From Nostoc sp. XA010 (GTDB lineage Bacteria; Cyanobacteriota; Cyanobacteriia; Cyanobacteriales; Nostocaceae), in assembly GCF_020829625.1 (NCBI RefSeq), contig NZ_JAIVFX010000009.1, forward strand, positions 124,001-188,000: DNA of 64,000 nucleotides, given 5' to 3'. The translations under genes were made by a program, and so were the position numbers. Shown here piece by piece: positions 37,181 to 44,918 of this stretch. The notes under the pieces are model-generated. The model saw only the letters and a program-made list of their open reading frames with translations. It did no database searches and had not been told where the DNA came from. Position 1 is the stretch's first letter; each line of letters starts with the position of its first letter.

Positions 37181-37594
37181 ATGCCTAAACAGAAAAAAAT
37201 TGAACCCCTACTCGGTGAAGAACTGCTCAAAAAAGTCAAAGAGCTAGAGAGCGAGAGCAAAGAAGACAAAGCTAAAAAGTGCGGCTACTATACCGTTACC
37301 AAAAATGGTATAGAGCGCGTCAATATGATGAAGTTCTTAAATGCCCTAATTGATGCCGAAGGCATTCAGTTGGACAGTACACCCAGTGCTAATGGGCGTG
37401 GTGGACGTAGTGCTAGCTATAGAATTAGTGTGCAATCGAATGGTAACTTACTTATAGGTTCAGCTTATACAAAACAGATGAATCTGAAGCCAGGAGATGA
37501 ATTTCTGATCACTTTAGGCAAAAAGCACATTCGTCTAAAACAGGTAGACCCAGAAGATCGGGAAGATGATGAAGCCATAGACGCTACAGCTTAA
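37181..37594 (+). CDS. cyAbrB-family transcriptional regulator (CalA-like)
   Basis: A 137-residue cyanobacterial AbrB protein. It starts MPKQKKIEPLLGEELLKKVK, followed by CGYYTVTKNGIERVNMMKFL and a C-terminal AbrB-like DNA-binding part RGGRSASYRISVQSNGNLLI, then GSAYTKQMNLKPGDEFLI. In the family, the cyAbrB pair controls carbon-nitrogen balance and, in Anabaena, CalA represses genes such as sodB and hox. I place the start at ATG 37181; a TTG three bases upstream is in frame. Which of the two cyAbrB types it is cannot be decided with certainty, though the sequence looks closer to CalA/cyAbrB1. Confidence 0.92.
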   Translation: MPKQKKIEPLLGEELLKKVKELESESKEDKAKKCGYYTVTKNGIERVNMMKFLNALIDAEGIQLDSTPSANGRGGRSASYRISVQSNGNLLIGSAYTKQMNLKPGDEFLITLGKKHIRLKQVDPEDREDDEAIDATA

Positions 37595-37605
37595 TAAATA
37601 TAAAT

Positions 37606-37684
37606 GGTCATTAGTCAATTGTCATTTGTCCTTTGTGGAAACCAATGACCAATGACCAATGACCAATGACTAATGACTAATGAC
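37606..37684. repeat. STRR tract with inverted arms
   Basis: TGGTCATTAGTCAATTGTCA on one side and tandem CAATGAC/TAATGAC heptamers (seven or so units) on the other can fold into a long hairpin. Located between convergent cyAbrB and CLC genes; it overlaps the CLC stop codon, and could end transcription. Confidence 0.88.
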
Positions 37685-39574
37685 TATATCTGTGGTTGGT
37701 AAGACCGGTAAATAGTGGCGAAGTGCCTTGCGCGTAACTGCTAAATTGCAGGTTAACGCAATTTGTTCTCTTTCTAATAAACCCAAAATGCGATCGGGTT
37801 TATCTCGTGCTACTACTGGTAATTGATGCAAACCTCTAAGACTCATGCGGTCTAAAGCTTCAGATAATAGTTCATCTTGCCATGCATAAAGGATTTCAGT
37901 AGTACAAATGTCTATGAGAGTTTGACTGGATAAATTATCTGGAATTTCAGTTGGGGAATTTGAGTAAGTTTGCCAAAGAGCAAGGGCACGGTTAATATCT
38001 TCCAGAGAGAGTATACCAATTAATTGCTCTGCTTCATCAATTACTAAAGCACTGCGGACGCGATCGCGGATCATTTCTACAGCTGCATCTAATACTCCAA
38101 GAGTTGCAGGTAACTTTTTTGGGCAGGGATACATAGCATCTTCTACCAAAATTTGCTGCACAATTTCCGCTTGTTCATCTTTCAATTCAGAAAGACCAAT
38201 TTGTTGTAAGTTAGAGTTAGAGTTAAAAGTTGGTTTAATCCTTTCCACTAGCCAAACACTCAAACCCACAGCTGCCATCAACGGTAAAACAATGCGATAG
38301 TCGCGGGTTAATTCAAACAGCATTAAAATAGAGGTTAACGGCGCTCTAACACTACCAGCTAGCACTGCTGCCATTCCTACCATTGCGTAAGCTGGGGGAG
38401 CCGCCATCTGATCGCAAATAGCCGGGAATGCTACAGCCAAAATTTTGGCGTAAGCCGATCCAAAAGAAGCACCTAAAAACATTGCTGGTGCAAACAAACC
38501 GCCGATGAAACCACTACCTGCACTAATTGCAGTCATCACTAACTTCACTACCAACAGCACCACCAACAAGTAGAGTGGAAACTCCACATCCTGAAGCATT
38601 GCTTCTACAGTTTCATAACCTACACCCAGAATTTGCGGAAAGTGCAAAGCAACTGCGCCAATCATCACACCGCCAATAATTGGATGAATCGGCTCAGGAA
38701 TTTGTCCCAAAAAGGCAAAACCTGGAACTTTGCCAGCAAAGCAGGCTTTTGCTAAACGAATTGATTGAGTATAAGTGACAGAAATTAGGCTGGCCCCTAA
38801 ACCCAAGCCAAGGTAAAGGGGTAATTCTAAGGGACTGCGGACTTGGTAGACAGGTAAATCAAAAGCAGGTTGTGCCCCCAAACCAATTTGGGCAATTAAT
38901 GCTGCTACCACCGCCGCTAACAGCACCACACTCACAGCAGAAGTAGCGAAAGATGTCGCTCCCATCACCACCTCTAGGGCAAAAAATACTCCAGCGATGG
39001 GAGCATTAAATCCAGCCGCAAGTCCAGCCGCCGCGCCAGCACCTAAAAGCAAACGTTGGCGTTCTTGAGATACATTCAGGATCACAGACAACAACATCCC
39101 AAAATTTGCGCCAATTTCTACACTCGGACCCTCTGGGCCTAAAGAAGCACCACTACCCAAAGAAACAGATGCAGCCAGCATCTTAGTAACTGGTCGTAGT
39201 GGTTGCTTAATCTCTGTTCCCTGAGAAGCGGCGATAAGAGATGAAAGTCCAGGGCCAAAATCTTGAGTGCGCCAGCGCATCAAGCCAACGATTAATCCGC
39301 CAAGGATGGGAACGCAGGCTAAAGTCCAAGCACCCCAGACGCCGATTTGACCCATTAAATTTTCCAGCATCAACTGGTGAATTAGCTGGATTAAATAGTG
39401 AAAGGTGACTATACCCATACCCGTACCACCGCCAATGAGCATGGCTAAAAACAGGACAACGGTTTCTGGGGATGGTTGAAAACGATTAATTAGGTAGGCT
39501 AAACGAGGGGAAGGTGTAGGAAAGACAGGTTGTTCCGTTACCTTCCTCAGTTGAGTGGGAGGCAAGAGAGTCAT
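37670..39574 (-). CDS. CLC-family chloride/anion transporter with CBS domains
   Basis: A 634-residue CLC protein with about 17 membrane helices (residues 40-455) and a CBS pair at the C-terminus (about 490-610). The external gating glutamate is present: GASLGPEGPSVEIG, E148. The first selectivity segment reads DFGPGLSSL (107-110) where E. coli ClC-ec1 has GSGIP, so the central Ser is replaced by Pro, as in plant nitrate-preferring CLCa. At the internal proton-glutamate position NAPIAGVFFALEVVM has Val202, as in CLC channels, instead of the second Glu of exchangers. The third motif GSGFIGGLFAPAMFLGAS is normal. Transport of Cl- or NO3- across the plasma or thylakoid membrane is likely; its mode (channel or exchanger) is open. 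The end VISH and stop come from a STRR. Confidence 0.92.
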   Translation of the reverse strand: MTLLPPTQLRKVTEQPVFPTPSPRLAYLINRFQPSPETVVLFLAMLIGGGTGMGIVTFHYLIQLIHQLMLENLMGQIGVWGAWTLACVPILGGLIVGLMRWRTQDFGPGLSSLIAASQGTEIKQPLRPVTKMLAASVSLGSGASLGPEGPSVEIGANFGMLLSVILNVSQERQRLLLGAGAAAGLAAGFNAPIAGVFFALEVVMGATSFATSAVSVVLLAAVVAALIAQIGLGAQPAFDLPVYQVRSPLELPLYLGLGLGASLISVTYTQSIRLAKACFAGKVPGFAFLGQIPEPIHPIIGGVMIGAVALHFPQILGVGYETVEAMLQDVEFPLYLLVVLLVVKLVMTAISAGSGFIGGLFAPAMFLGASFGSAYAKILAVAFPAICDQMAAPPAYAMVGMAAVLAGSVRAPLTSILMLFELTRDYRIVLPLMAAVGLSVWLVERIKPTFNSNSNLQQIGLSELKDEQAEIVQQILVEDAMYPCPKKLPATLGVLDAAVEMIRDRVRSALVIDEAEQLIGILSLEDINRALALWQTYSNSPTEIPDNLSSQTLIDICTTEILYAWQDELLSEALDRMSLRGLHQLPVVARDKPDRILGLLEREQIALTCNLAVTRKALRHYLPVLPTTDIVISH

Positions 39575-40166
39575 TGAGAGGCGGGGTAAATGTAAGAAAA
39601 AATTTAAATTTTTATCTGTTACTTATCATTGTGAGCCATTATTTAGCAACCAGACAAGTAGACTTTATTTGCTTGATTTACAAAGATTTAGTAAAAAATG
39701 TGATTGTGCGAATTTTTATGGGGAAAATGGTTACATGGGAGACAATTATTTAAGGGTCAGCGATGCCTAGTTTGGATGTAGCTGCGGCTAGTGGCGTGGG
39801 AGTGAGCGCCAACGCTATTCTTTTTAAAGACAACAAGTTTTTGTGGGCTGGGTGGACGCACCCACAAATATCAACTAGTAGTCCATTAAAGAAACTTTGC
39901 GCGGGTTTTATGGTAAGAAAATCAAGTTGTTTTCTTCCCCTACTTCCCTTCACCCGTTATTTTTGGGTTGGTCAAGTACTAGGAGTCATCCTTGCCTAAA
40001 TCTAGCTATACTCGTGTTGCGACCATTGGACCATCCTTGGTAGTAATACAATATATGTATGATTTATGGCTGATGTCAGACCATACTTGGAAGTCTGCTA
40101 AGTATCGATCGGAATTCAGTATAGCTATTGTTATAGAGCGAGTAAATGGACTGGCGGACGAGGTAA
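39575..40166. other. Intergenic, about 590 bp, no clear gene
   Basis: Contains the CLC promoter region and an open frame (39763-39999) that begins MPSLDVAAASGVGVSANAIL. It lacks a ribosome-binding site and resembles nothing known to me, so I do not call it a gene. The rest is AT-rich with no repeats recognised. Confidence 0.45.
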
Positions 40167-40553
40167 ATGAATATACACACCTTTGATAATCAATATGTTA
40201 CTTGCCCAATTTGCCAAAGAAATAATACGCCCAAACTAGTTAAAACGCGCATGGGCTTGTTTTGCTGTCCCAATTGCCAGGAACGGCTAGTAGTTTGTCA
40301 AAGCGGTCATTATGTGCGCGATCCGTTTACTTGGAGACAATTGATGGTTGCTTCGTCGCTACGTCGTCAAAGCCGACCTTTAGCTAGGATTATCAGAGAT
40401 TTTGTCTTGCTGAAACGTCCTATAGTAGCCTTGGCTGTAGGGAGCGCCATTTTCTTTAGTGCGATCGCCTTAACTCAAGAAAGGACAAACTACGATTACC
40501 AAGGGTTACCCACAACAGAGAAAGTTAATAAACCAGGAAACAACTCTCAGTAA
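40167..40553 (+). CDS. Zinc-ribbon protein with one membrane segment, unknown
   Basis: A 128-residue protein. Two CxxC pairs form a zinc ribbon: TCPICQRNNTP (about 12-22) and CCPNCQERLVVC (about 33-44). A basic linker follows (RRQSRPLARIIRDFVLLKRP), then a single hydrophobic helix (IVALAVGSAIFFSAIAL, about 84-100) and a short polar tail. Function unknown; it would sit with the zinc domain in the cytoplasm if the positive-inside rule holds. Followed by a clear terminator at 40621-40658. Confidence 0.78.
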   Translation: MNIHTFDNQYVTCPICQRNNTPKLVKTRMGLFCCPNCQERLVVCQSGHYVRDPFTWRQLMVASSLRRQSRPLARIIRDFVLLKRPIVALAVGSAIFFSAIALTQERTNYDYQGLPTTEKVNKPGNNSQ

Positions 40554-40620
40554 ATGGATTACTTTGGTATAAATCAAATCTTACTTTGATTTTTGTAATA
40601 TTATAACTAAATACTTCTAT

Positions 40621-40658
40621 AAAACCGTGTCTTATTGCCCCAAATAGGACACGGTTTT
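40621..40658. terminator. Perfect 11-bp hairpin, bidirectional terminator
   Basis: AAAACCGTGTC (40621-40631) and GACACGGTTTT (40648-40658) with further TATT/AATA pairing inside. It ends with TTTT, preceded by AAAA, so it can stop transcription in either direction. It lies 68 bases after the zinc-ribbon gene. Confidence 0.8.
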
Positions 40659-41105
40659 ACATTATGTTCGCTGAAATACACATCCTGGTGCAACACTAAA
40701 GTTATTCGGTGGATGTCCCCTTCGTAGTAATCCTTAATTCACTGTTTCTGAATAACTTCCTTAGAAGGTTCGTTCATGAAGTGGTAGATTCCTCTAGCCT
40801 TTATTCGCTCTCATAAAACAATGTCTTATTCTTAGGCATTATCTTCTACGTATTATAATATTGACATAAATCTTCTCCAAAAAATACTTAAATCCAGTCA
40901 TTTAGTGAGTATCAACACACCAACGGTTAATAAAGATAAACTAGATAAAATAGAAATTAAAAATTCGTAAGCATAAAATAATAACCATTCACTAAATGAA
41001 TTTTTGATAACTGTCATAATAAATTAAACACTTTTCGATAGTCAACTTGAAGCAGAATACATGGATGCGGATAACTGGACATATTAACTACAAAAGGTAC
41101 TACCC
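40659..41105. other. Intergenic, about 450 bp, upstream of lipid kinase gene
   Basis: AT-rich, no gene recognised. Contains many short A/T tracts and the putative promoter of the lipid kinase gene; AAAAGGTACTACCC just before the ATG at 41106 includes a weak AAGG ribosome site. Confidence 0.45.
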
Positions 41106-41990
41106 ATGAGTTCTCGCGCACTGCTGTTAGTCAATCGTCATGCCCGCCAAGGAGAAAAAGGTATATCGGAAGCGATTGAATATCTGAAAACACTCGGCTT
41201 TGATTTAATTGAGGAGTCTACAGAAGATCCCAAACATCTTGCTGAAGTTATACTTCGCTATCAGCATCAAGTTGACTTAGTAATCATTGGTGGAGGAGAT
41301 GGAACTCTCAATGCGGCAGTTGATGGTTTAGTTAAAACTCAGTTGCCCTTGGGAATTTTGCCTTTAGGAACTGCCAATGATCTGGCTAGAACTTTGGGAA
41401 TCCCCAATTCTCTCAACGAAGCTTGCAAAATTATTGGATATAGAAATTTACACCGCATCGACTTGGGTTGGGTGAACGGCAAGCACTTTTTTAACGTTGC
41501 CAGTCTGGGATTGAGTGTAAAAATTACCCAGCGACTTACTAAAGAAGTCAAACGCCGTTGGGGAATATTTGCTTACGCTGCCACTGCATTGCAAGTGATT
41601 TTGGAAGCTAGACCTTTTACTGCGGAGATTTTAATCAATGGTGAATCAGTTCGCGTGAAAACACTGCAAATTGCTGTGGGTAATGGCCGATATTACGGCG
41701 GCGGTATGGCAGTGGCTGACGATGCAACAATAGATGACCAAAGGCTAGACCTCTATAGCTTGGAGATTAAAAATTGGTGGGAAATTATACTATTACTCCC
41801 AGCGATGCAACAAGGGCGACATATACATTGGAAGAGTGTACGCTCTCTTCAAGGTGAAGAAATAAAGGTATATACTCGCAAACCTCGCCCTATTAATACA
41901 GATGGTGAAATCACTACCTATACACCTGCTCATTTTCGAGTTATACCTAAAGCTATAGCTGTTTTAGTACCCCCAGAAATTAGGAGTTAG
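41106..41990 (+). CDS. YegS/DagK-like lipid kinase
   Basis: A 294-residue diacylglycerol-kinase-fold protein. It starts RALLLVNRHARQGEKG, has the nucleotide-binding loop VIIGGGDGTLNAAVDGL, the LGILPLGTANDLARTLGIP segment and the C-domain GNGRYYGGGMAVADDATIDD, and ends NTDGEITTYTPAHFRVIP. The family phosphorylates lipids such as diacylglycerol, ceramide or phosphatidylglycerol; the substrate here is unknown. The stop TAG and last residues EIRS come from an AGGAGTTAGGAGTT repeat. exoD follows after 51 bases on the same strand, so the two could be co-transcribed. Confidence 0.93.
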   Translation: MSSRALLLVNRHARQGEKGISEAIEYLKTLGFDLIEESTEDPKHLAEVILRYQHQVDLVIIGGGDGTLNAAVDGLVKTQLPLGILPLGTANDLARTLGIPNSLNEACKIIGYRNLHRIDLGWVNGKHFFNVASLGLSVKITQRLTKEVKRRWGIFAYAATALQVILEARPFTAEILINGESVRVKTLQIAVGNGRYYGGGMAVADDATIDDQRLDLYSLEIKNWWEIILLLPAMQQGRHIHWKSVRSLQGEEIKVYTRKPRPINTDGEITTYTPAHFRVIPKAIAVLVPPEIRS

Positions 41991-42041
41991 GAGTTATTCT
42001 CTCTCATCTCCCTCTACTAAAAATGTGGGAACTTGCACCAA

Positions 42042-42647
42042 ATGCATCTGAGATTTTCTCAAGATATAAAGTCCTTGTTGCAACGCCTAGCTGAACAACC
42101 GCTAACTCTAGGTGATATTTTGGCAGAAACCTCAGAACGGGGGTTCTGCCTGGTAATTACATTATTAATTTTGCCTTTTTTATTTCCTATGCCACCGGGA
42201 TTAACCGGCCCTTTTGGTGGTGCTTGTTTAGTGTTGTCAGTGCAAATGGTTTTAGGAAGGCGTAAGCCTTGGCTGCCGAAAAGAATTGCTAATTACAAAT
42301 TTCCTCGTCCCTTTGCCCAGTTACTTTTGCAAAATTTGGGACGTCTTACCAAAGTGTTACAGAAACTCGCCCGTCCTCGATTGGCAAAAATAGCTCATAA
42401 TCCTTTGATTTGGCGAATTAATGGGCTTTGTATCTCTTTGTTAACAGTATTACTAATATTACCAATTCCTTTTACAAATCCCATCCCCACTGTAGGTATT
42501 TTACTTTTGACTGTTGCCACCATCGAATCTGACGGTTTATTAATTTGCATCAGCTACGGTATTACTATCCTAATTACCTTGTTCTTTGGATTTATTGGTT
42601 ATGCAGTATGGTTAGCTCCCAGTTTACTGCCATCTATATTTAAATAA
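42042..42647 (+). CDS. ExoD-family exopolysaccharide synthesis protein
   Basis: A 201-residue membrane protein of the ExoD family. Features are the N-terminal DILAETSERGFCLVITLLIL, PMPPGLTGPFGGACLVLSVQ, a central basic segment (LGRRKPWLPKRIANYKFP), and two to three C-terminal hydrophobic helices. ExoD was linked to exopolysaccharide production in Sinorhizobium; the molecular role is unclear. I chose ATG 42042; a TTG at 42033 is in frame. The stop is followed at once by a hairpin that is also part of the first unit of the repeat array. Confidence 0.88.
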   Translation: MHLRFSQDIKSLLQRLAEQPLTLGDILAETSERGFCLVITLLILPFLFPMPPGLTGPFGGACLVLSVQMVLGRRKPWLPKRIANYKFPRPFAQLLLQNLGRLTKVLQKLARPRLAKIAHNPLIWRINGLCISLLTVLLILPIPFTNPIPTVGILLLTVATIESDGLLICISYGITILITLFFGFIGYAVWLAPSLLPSIFK

Positions 42648-42649
42648 TA

Positions 42650-42736
42650 AAAGCCCCCAGCTTTAGGCTGAAGGCTGCAATTTATTAGGGTGCATCTACC
42701 ATTTATTAATCCGCTTTAGTGATTGCCATATCCGGG
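42650..42736 (-). ncRNA. Putative small-RNA unit 1 of a tandem array
   Basis: Read on the minus strand: CCCGGATATGGCAATCA, then AAAGCGGATTAATAAATGGT, AGATGCACCCTAAT, and a hairpin AGCC-CAGC-loop-GCTG-GGCT ended by TTTT (A-run at 42646-42652 on the plus strand). The CCGGA element and TAATAAAT could be promoter elements, giving an RNA of about 55 nt from near GGTAGATGC to the T-run. Two further units with the same order lie next to it. The hairpin may also end exoD transcription. No expression evidence. Confidence 0.5.
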
Positions 42737-42776
42737 TAAATTAAACGTTTATTCTTAAATTAAAAAATATAAGCAA

Positions 42777-42868
42777 TAAAAAAGCCTTCAACTAAAAGCT
42801 GAGGGCTATAATTTAATTAAGGTGCATCTACCATTTATTAATCCGCTTTATTGATTGTCATATCCGGG
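42777..42868 (-). ncRNA. Putative small-RNA unit 2 of a tandem array
   Basis: Minus-strand order as in unit 1: CCCGGATATGACAATCA, AAAGCGGATTAATAAATGGT, AGATGCACCTTAATTAAAT, then hairpin AGCCCTCAGCTTTTAGTTGA followed by AGGCT and six T. The core of about 20 bases between the putative -10 and AGATGCACC is identical to unit 1. Hairpin loops differ from unit 1 by compensating or tolerated changes, suggesting the structure is kept. Confidence 0.5.
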
Positions 42869-42922
42869 AAGATTTAACTTTGCAAAAAAATATTTTAATT
42901 TAAAATCAAAAAATGTCAAGAA

Positions 42923-43016
42923 TAAAAAAAGCCCCCAACTAAAAGCTGAGGGCTGTGATTTAATTAAGGTGCATCTACTATTTATATATCCCCCTTAGCT
43001 ATTACTGTATCAGGAA
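42923..43016 (-). ncRNA. Putative small-RNA unit 3 of a tandem array
   Basis: Most diverged in the upstream part (TCCTGATACAGTAATAGC in place of CCCGGATATG...), but it keeps AGTAGATGCACCTTAATTAA and the hairpin AGCCCTCAGCTTTTAGTTGG then GGGCT followed by seven T. The strongest conservation across the three units is in the GATGCACC core and the terminator, which is what a conserved RNA rather than a conserved promoter would show. Confidence 0.45.
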
Positions 43017-43266
43017 GAATTGAAAAAAATCGATAGCTGTAGAATACATTTCATTAGCTACAAAAGTAGTACTGATATTCTCGAGGATAACCTACAGTAT
43101 TTAACTAGGTAATCATTGACCAACTTCATAATAATTTTACAATTACCCGAAATTTCCCTTGAATACGCAAAGTTTCTATTAATATCTCTGACCTTATATC
43201 CGCAATAGTACGAATTTAGTTTATTAGTTGGGTATATAGCTATAAAAGTTAAACGTACCCAACTTG

Positions 43267-43821
43267 ATGAAGCGATCGCAGTTTCTATTAGCCCTTGCTA
43301 GTTTTAGTATTGTCGGTGGAAGCTTTTTTCTGAGAAGAAATTTTAGCAGTACTAGGGAACCTAAAGTAATAACTGATACATCACTCTATCAAGAAATTCG
43401 TAATCAACTATGGTCTGATAATGACCAAGTAAAACATTTTCCTAATGAGATTCCCACTGATGCCAAAGATGTTCGCATTGCTTACTCTCCCGAATCGCAA
43501 GGAAGTAGTTTTTTTCAAATTAGGCTAAAACAGCAACCAGAAAAAATAGAAAAATTACTTTTACAATACAGAAGTAGTGCAAAGCACAAATATAGGGGTG
43601 GCAACACAAACGATCACATAAATCAACCTAATGGTGTGCCGACAACTTTTTTCTACACCAGCGACTCTCATACAGAATCTTTTCCACCTAACTATGAAAT
43701 ATTGGTATTAAATACAGAGGATAAAGGTAGACCTGGCTTCAAGTGGAATCATGGAAATAGTTACGGCGTTGCTATTAATACTCCTGCCTCAGAAATTATT
43801 TATTGGTCTGAAAAATGGTGA
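43267..43821 (+). CDS. Exported or membrane-anchored protein, unknown
   Basis: A 184-residue protein with an N-terminal hydrophobic segment (FLLALASFSIVGGSFFL) preceded by MKRSQ, a signal peptide or anchor. The mature part (about 155 residues) is polar and contains YQEIRNQLWSDNDQVKHFP, DAKDVRIAYSPESQGSSFFQ and GNSYGVAINTPASEIIYWSE. No family recognised; it resembles small periplasmic proteins of Nostocales by composition. Start at ATG 43267, with a TTG three bases upstream in frame. Confidence 0.72.
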   Translation: MKRSQFLLALASFSIVGGSFFLRRNFSSTREPKVITDTSLYQEIRNQLWSDNDQVKHFPNEIPTDAKDVRIAYSPESQGSSFFQIRLKQQPEKIEKLLLQYRSSAKHKYRGGNTNDHINQPNGVPTTFFYTSDSHTESFPPNYEILVLNTEDKGRPGFKWNHGNSYGVAINTPASEIIYWSEKW

Positions 43822-43851
43822 TTAACAATTTAATTTTGAATTGGAATCGCC

Positions 43852-43962
43852 ATGAGAAAAATCATTATTTTGGTCATGGCTCTCATTTCAGTACTAAATT
43901 GTGCTTTTCACCTTTTGGGTATATCACTTTGGGTAGTTAAAACTTCTAGCCAGCATCGTTAA
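43852..43962 (+). CDS. Possible 36-residue single-span membrane peptide
   Basis: ATG 43852 to TAA 43960-43962. The product begins MRKIIILVMALISVLNCAFH and ends in WVVKTSSQHR: a short basic N-terminus, one hydrophobic span of about 25 residues and a basic tail, typical of small membrane peptides. The spacing of 30 bases from the preceding gene suggests co-transcription. The upstream TTGGAATCGCC is a weak ribosome site. It may also be a chance frame. Confidence 0.4.
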   Translation: MRKIIILVMALISVLNCAFHLLGISLWVVKTSSQHR

Positions 43963-44000
43963 GATTCTAATGGTGCTTAAAAACTATCTGAATATGTAGA

Positions 44001-44777
44001 ATGCCAACTGCTTTAATTACTGGCGCTTCTAGTGGTATTGGTAAAGCTTTTGCCCAAGAACTAGGTGCACGTAAGACTAATCTTGTACTCGTTGCTCGTT
44101 CCGAAGAGAAACTAAGGCAATTAGCTAAAGAACTAGAAGAACAACATGAAATTCAAGTAGAGGTTATAGTTAAAGACCTCACAGAAGCTAATGCAGCAGC
44201 AGCTATATTTGATACTACTAAAGAAAAGGGATTAACCATTGACTTATTAATCAACAATGCTGGTTTTGGTTACTATGGCGACTTTGCTGAAGGGGATGGA
44301 GAAAGACAAGTCAAAATTGTACAATTAAACATTTTGGCATTGGTAGATTTAACCCACAAATTTCTCCCCTTGATGCGGCAACGTTGTTCTGGAAGTATTA
44401 TTAATGTATCCTCTATTACCGCATTTCAACCGATACCATACCTTTCTGTTTATGCTGCCAGCAAAGCTTTTATTCTCAGCTTTAGTGAAGCACTATGGGC
44501 AGAAAATCGTCAATATGGTGTCCGTATTTTGGTCACTTGTCCAGGGCCAATAGAAACGAACTTTTTTGCAGAAGCTAATTTTCCTCCAGCGCTGGCAAGT
44601 ACTACAGATAAAGTGTATTCTTCCCAAAAAGTTGTTTGGGAATGTTTAGAGGCTTTGGAAAAAGGCTATCCAACTGTTATTAGCTCTGATAGTATTACTC
44701 AAATTAGAAGCAAATTATCTCGACTTGTACCGCGCAAACTTTTGTTGAATATGTTAGCAAAACACTTTAAAGCCTAA
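44001..44777 (+). CDS. Short-chain dehydrogenase/reductase
   Basis: A 258-residue classical SDR. The cofactor motif is LITGASSGIGKAFAQEL (residues 5-21), the NNAG motif is LLINNAGFGYYG (about 83-94), the catalytic Ser is in SIINVSSITAF, and Tyr151/Lys155 are in YAASKAF. A basic Arg in the second strand (LVARSEEKL) suggests NADP(H). The C-terminus (RSKLSRLVPRKLLLNMLAKH) is amphipathic and could dock on membrane. Such DltE/DhbA-like SDRs act on lipids or secondary metabolites; the substrate is unknown. Confidence 0.93.
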   Translation: MPTALITGASSGIGKAFAQELGARKTNLVLVARSEEKLRQLAKELEEQHEIQVEVIVKDLTEANAAAAIFDTTKEKGLTIDLLINNAGFGYYGDFAEGDGERQVKIVQLNILALVDLTHKFLPLMRQRCSGSIINVSSITAFQPIPYLSVYAASKAFILSFSEALWAENRQYGVRILVTCPGPIETNFFAEANFPPALASTTDKVYSSQKVVWECLEALEKGYPTVISSDSITQIRSKLSRLVPRKLLLNMLAKHFKA

Positions 44778-44790
44778 GTATATGTTTAAG

Positions 44791-44916
44791 AGTTGGGAGT
44801 TTGGAGTTTGGAGTTTGGAGTTGGGGATTTGGAGTTAAAGAAAGCGGGGAATTTAAGAATCCTAACTTTTCACTCCTCACTCTTCACTCCTAACTCCTAA
44901 CTTTTCACTCCCCGCT
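44791..44916. repeat. STRR tract (GAGTTTG / CACTCCT heptamers)
   Basis: Tandem GAGTTTG(G) units on the left and CACTCCTAACTCCT-type units on the right, separated by about 40 bases, can form a large fold-back structure between the convergent SDR and S4 genes. Confidence 0.85.
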
Positions 44917-44918
44917 TA

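Noticed and set aside
39763..39999. 78-codon plus-strand frame in the gap before the zinc-ribbon gene
   Set aside because: No ribosome-binding site, odd composition and no recognisable similarity.
42650..43016. CRISPR-like array
   Set aside because: Only three units, each about 90 bases with 130-148 bp periodicity and imperfect identity; no short uniform repeats with unique spacers and no cas genes.
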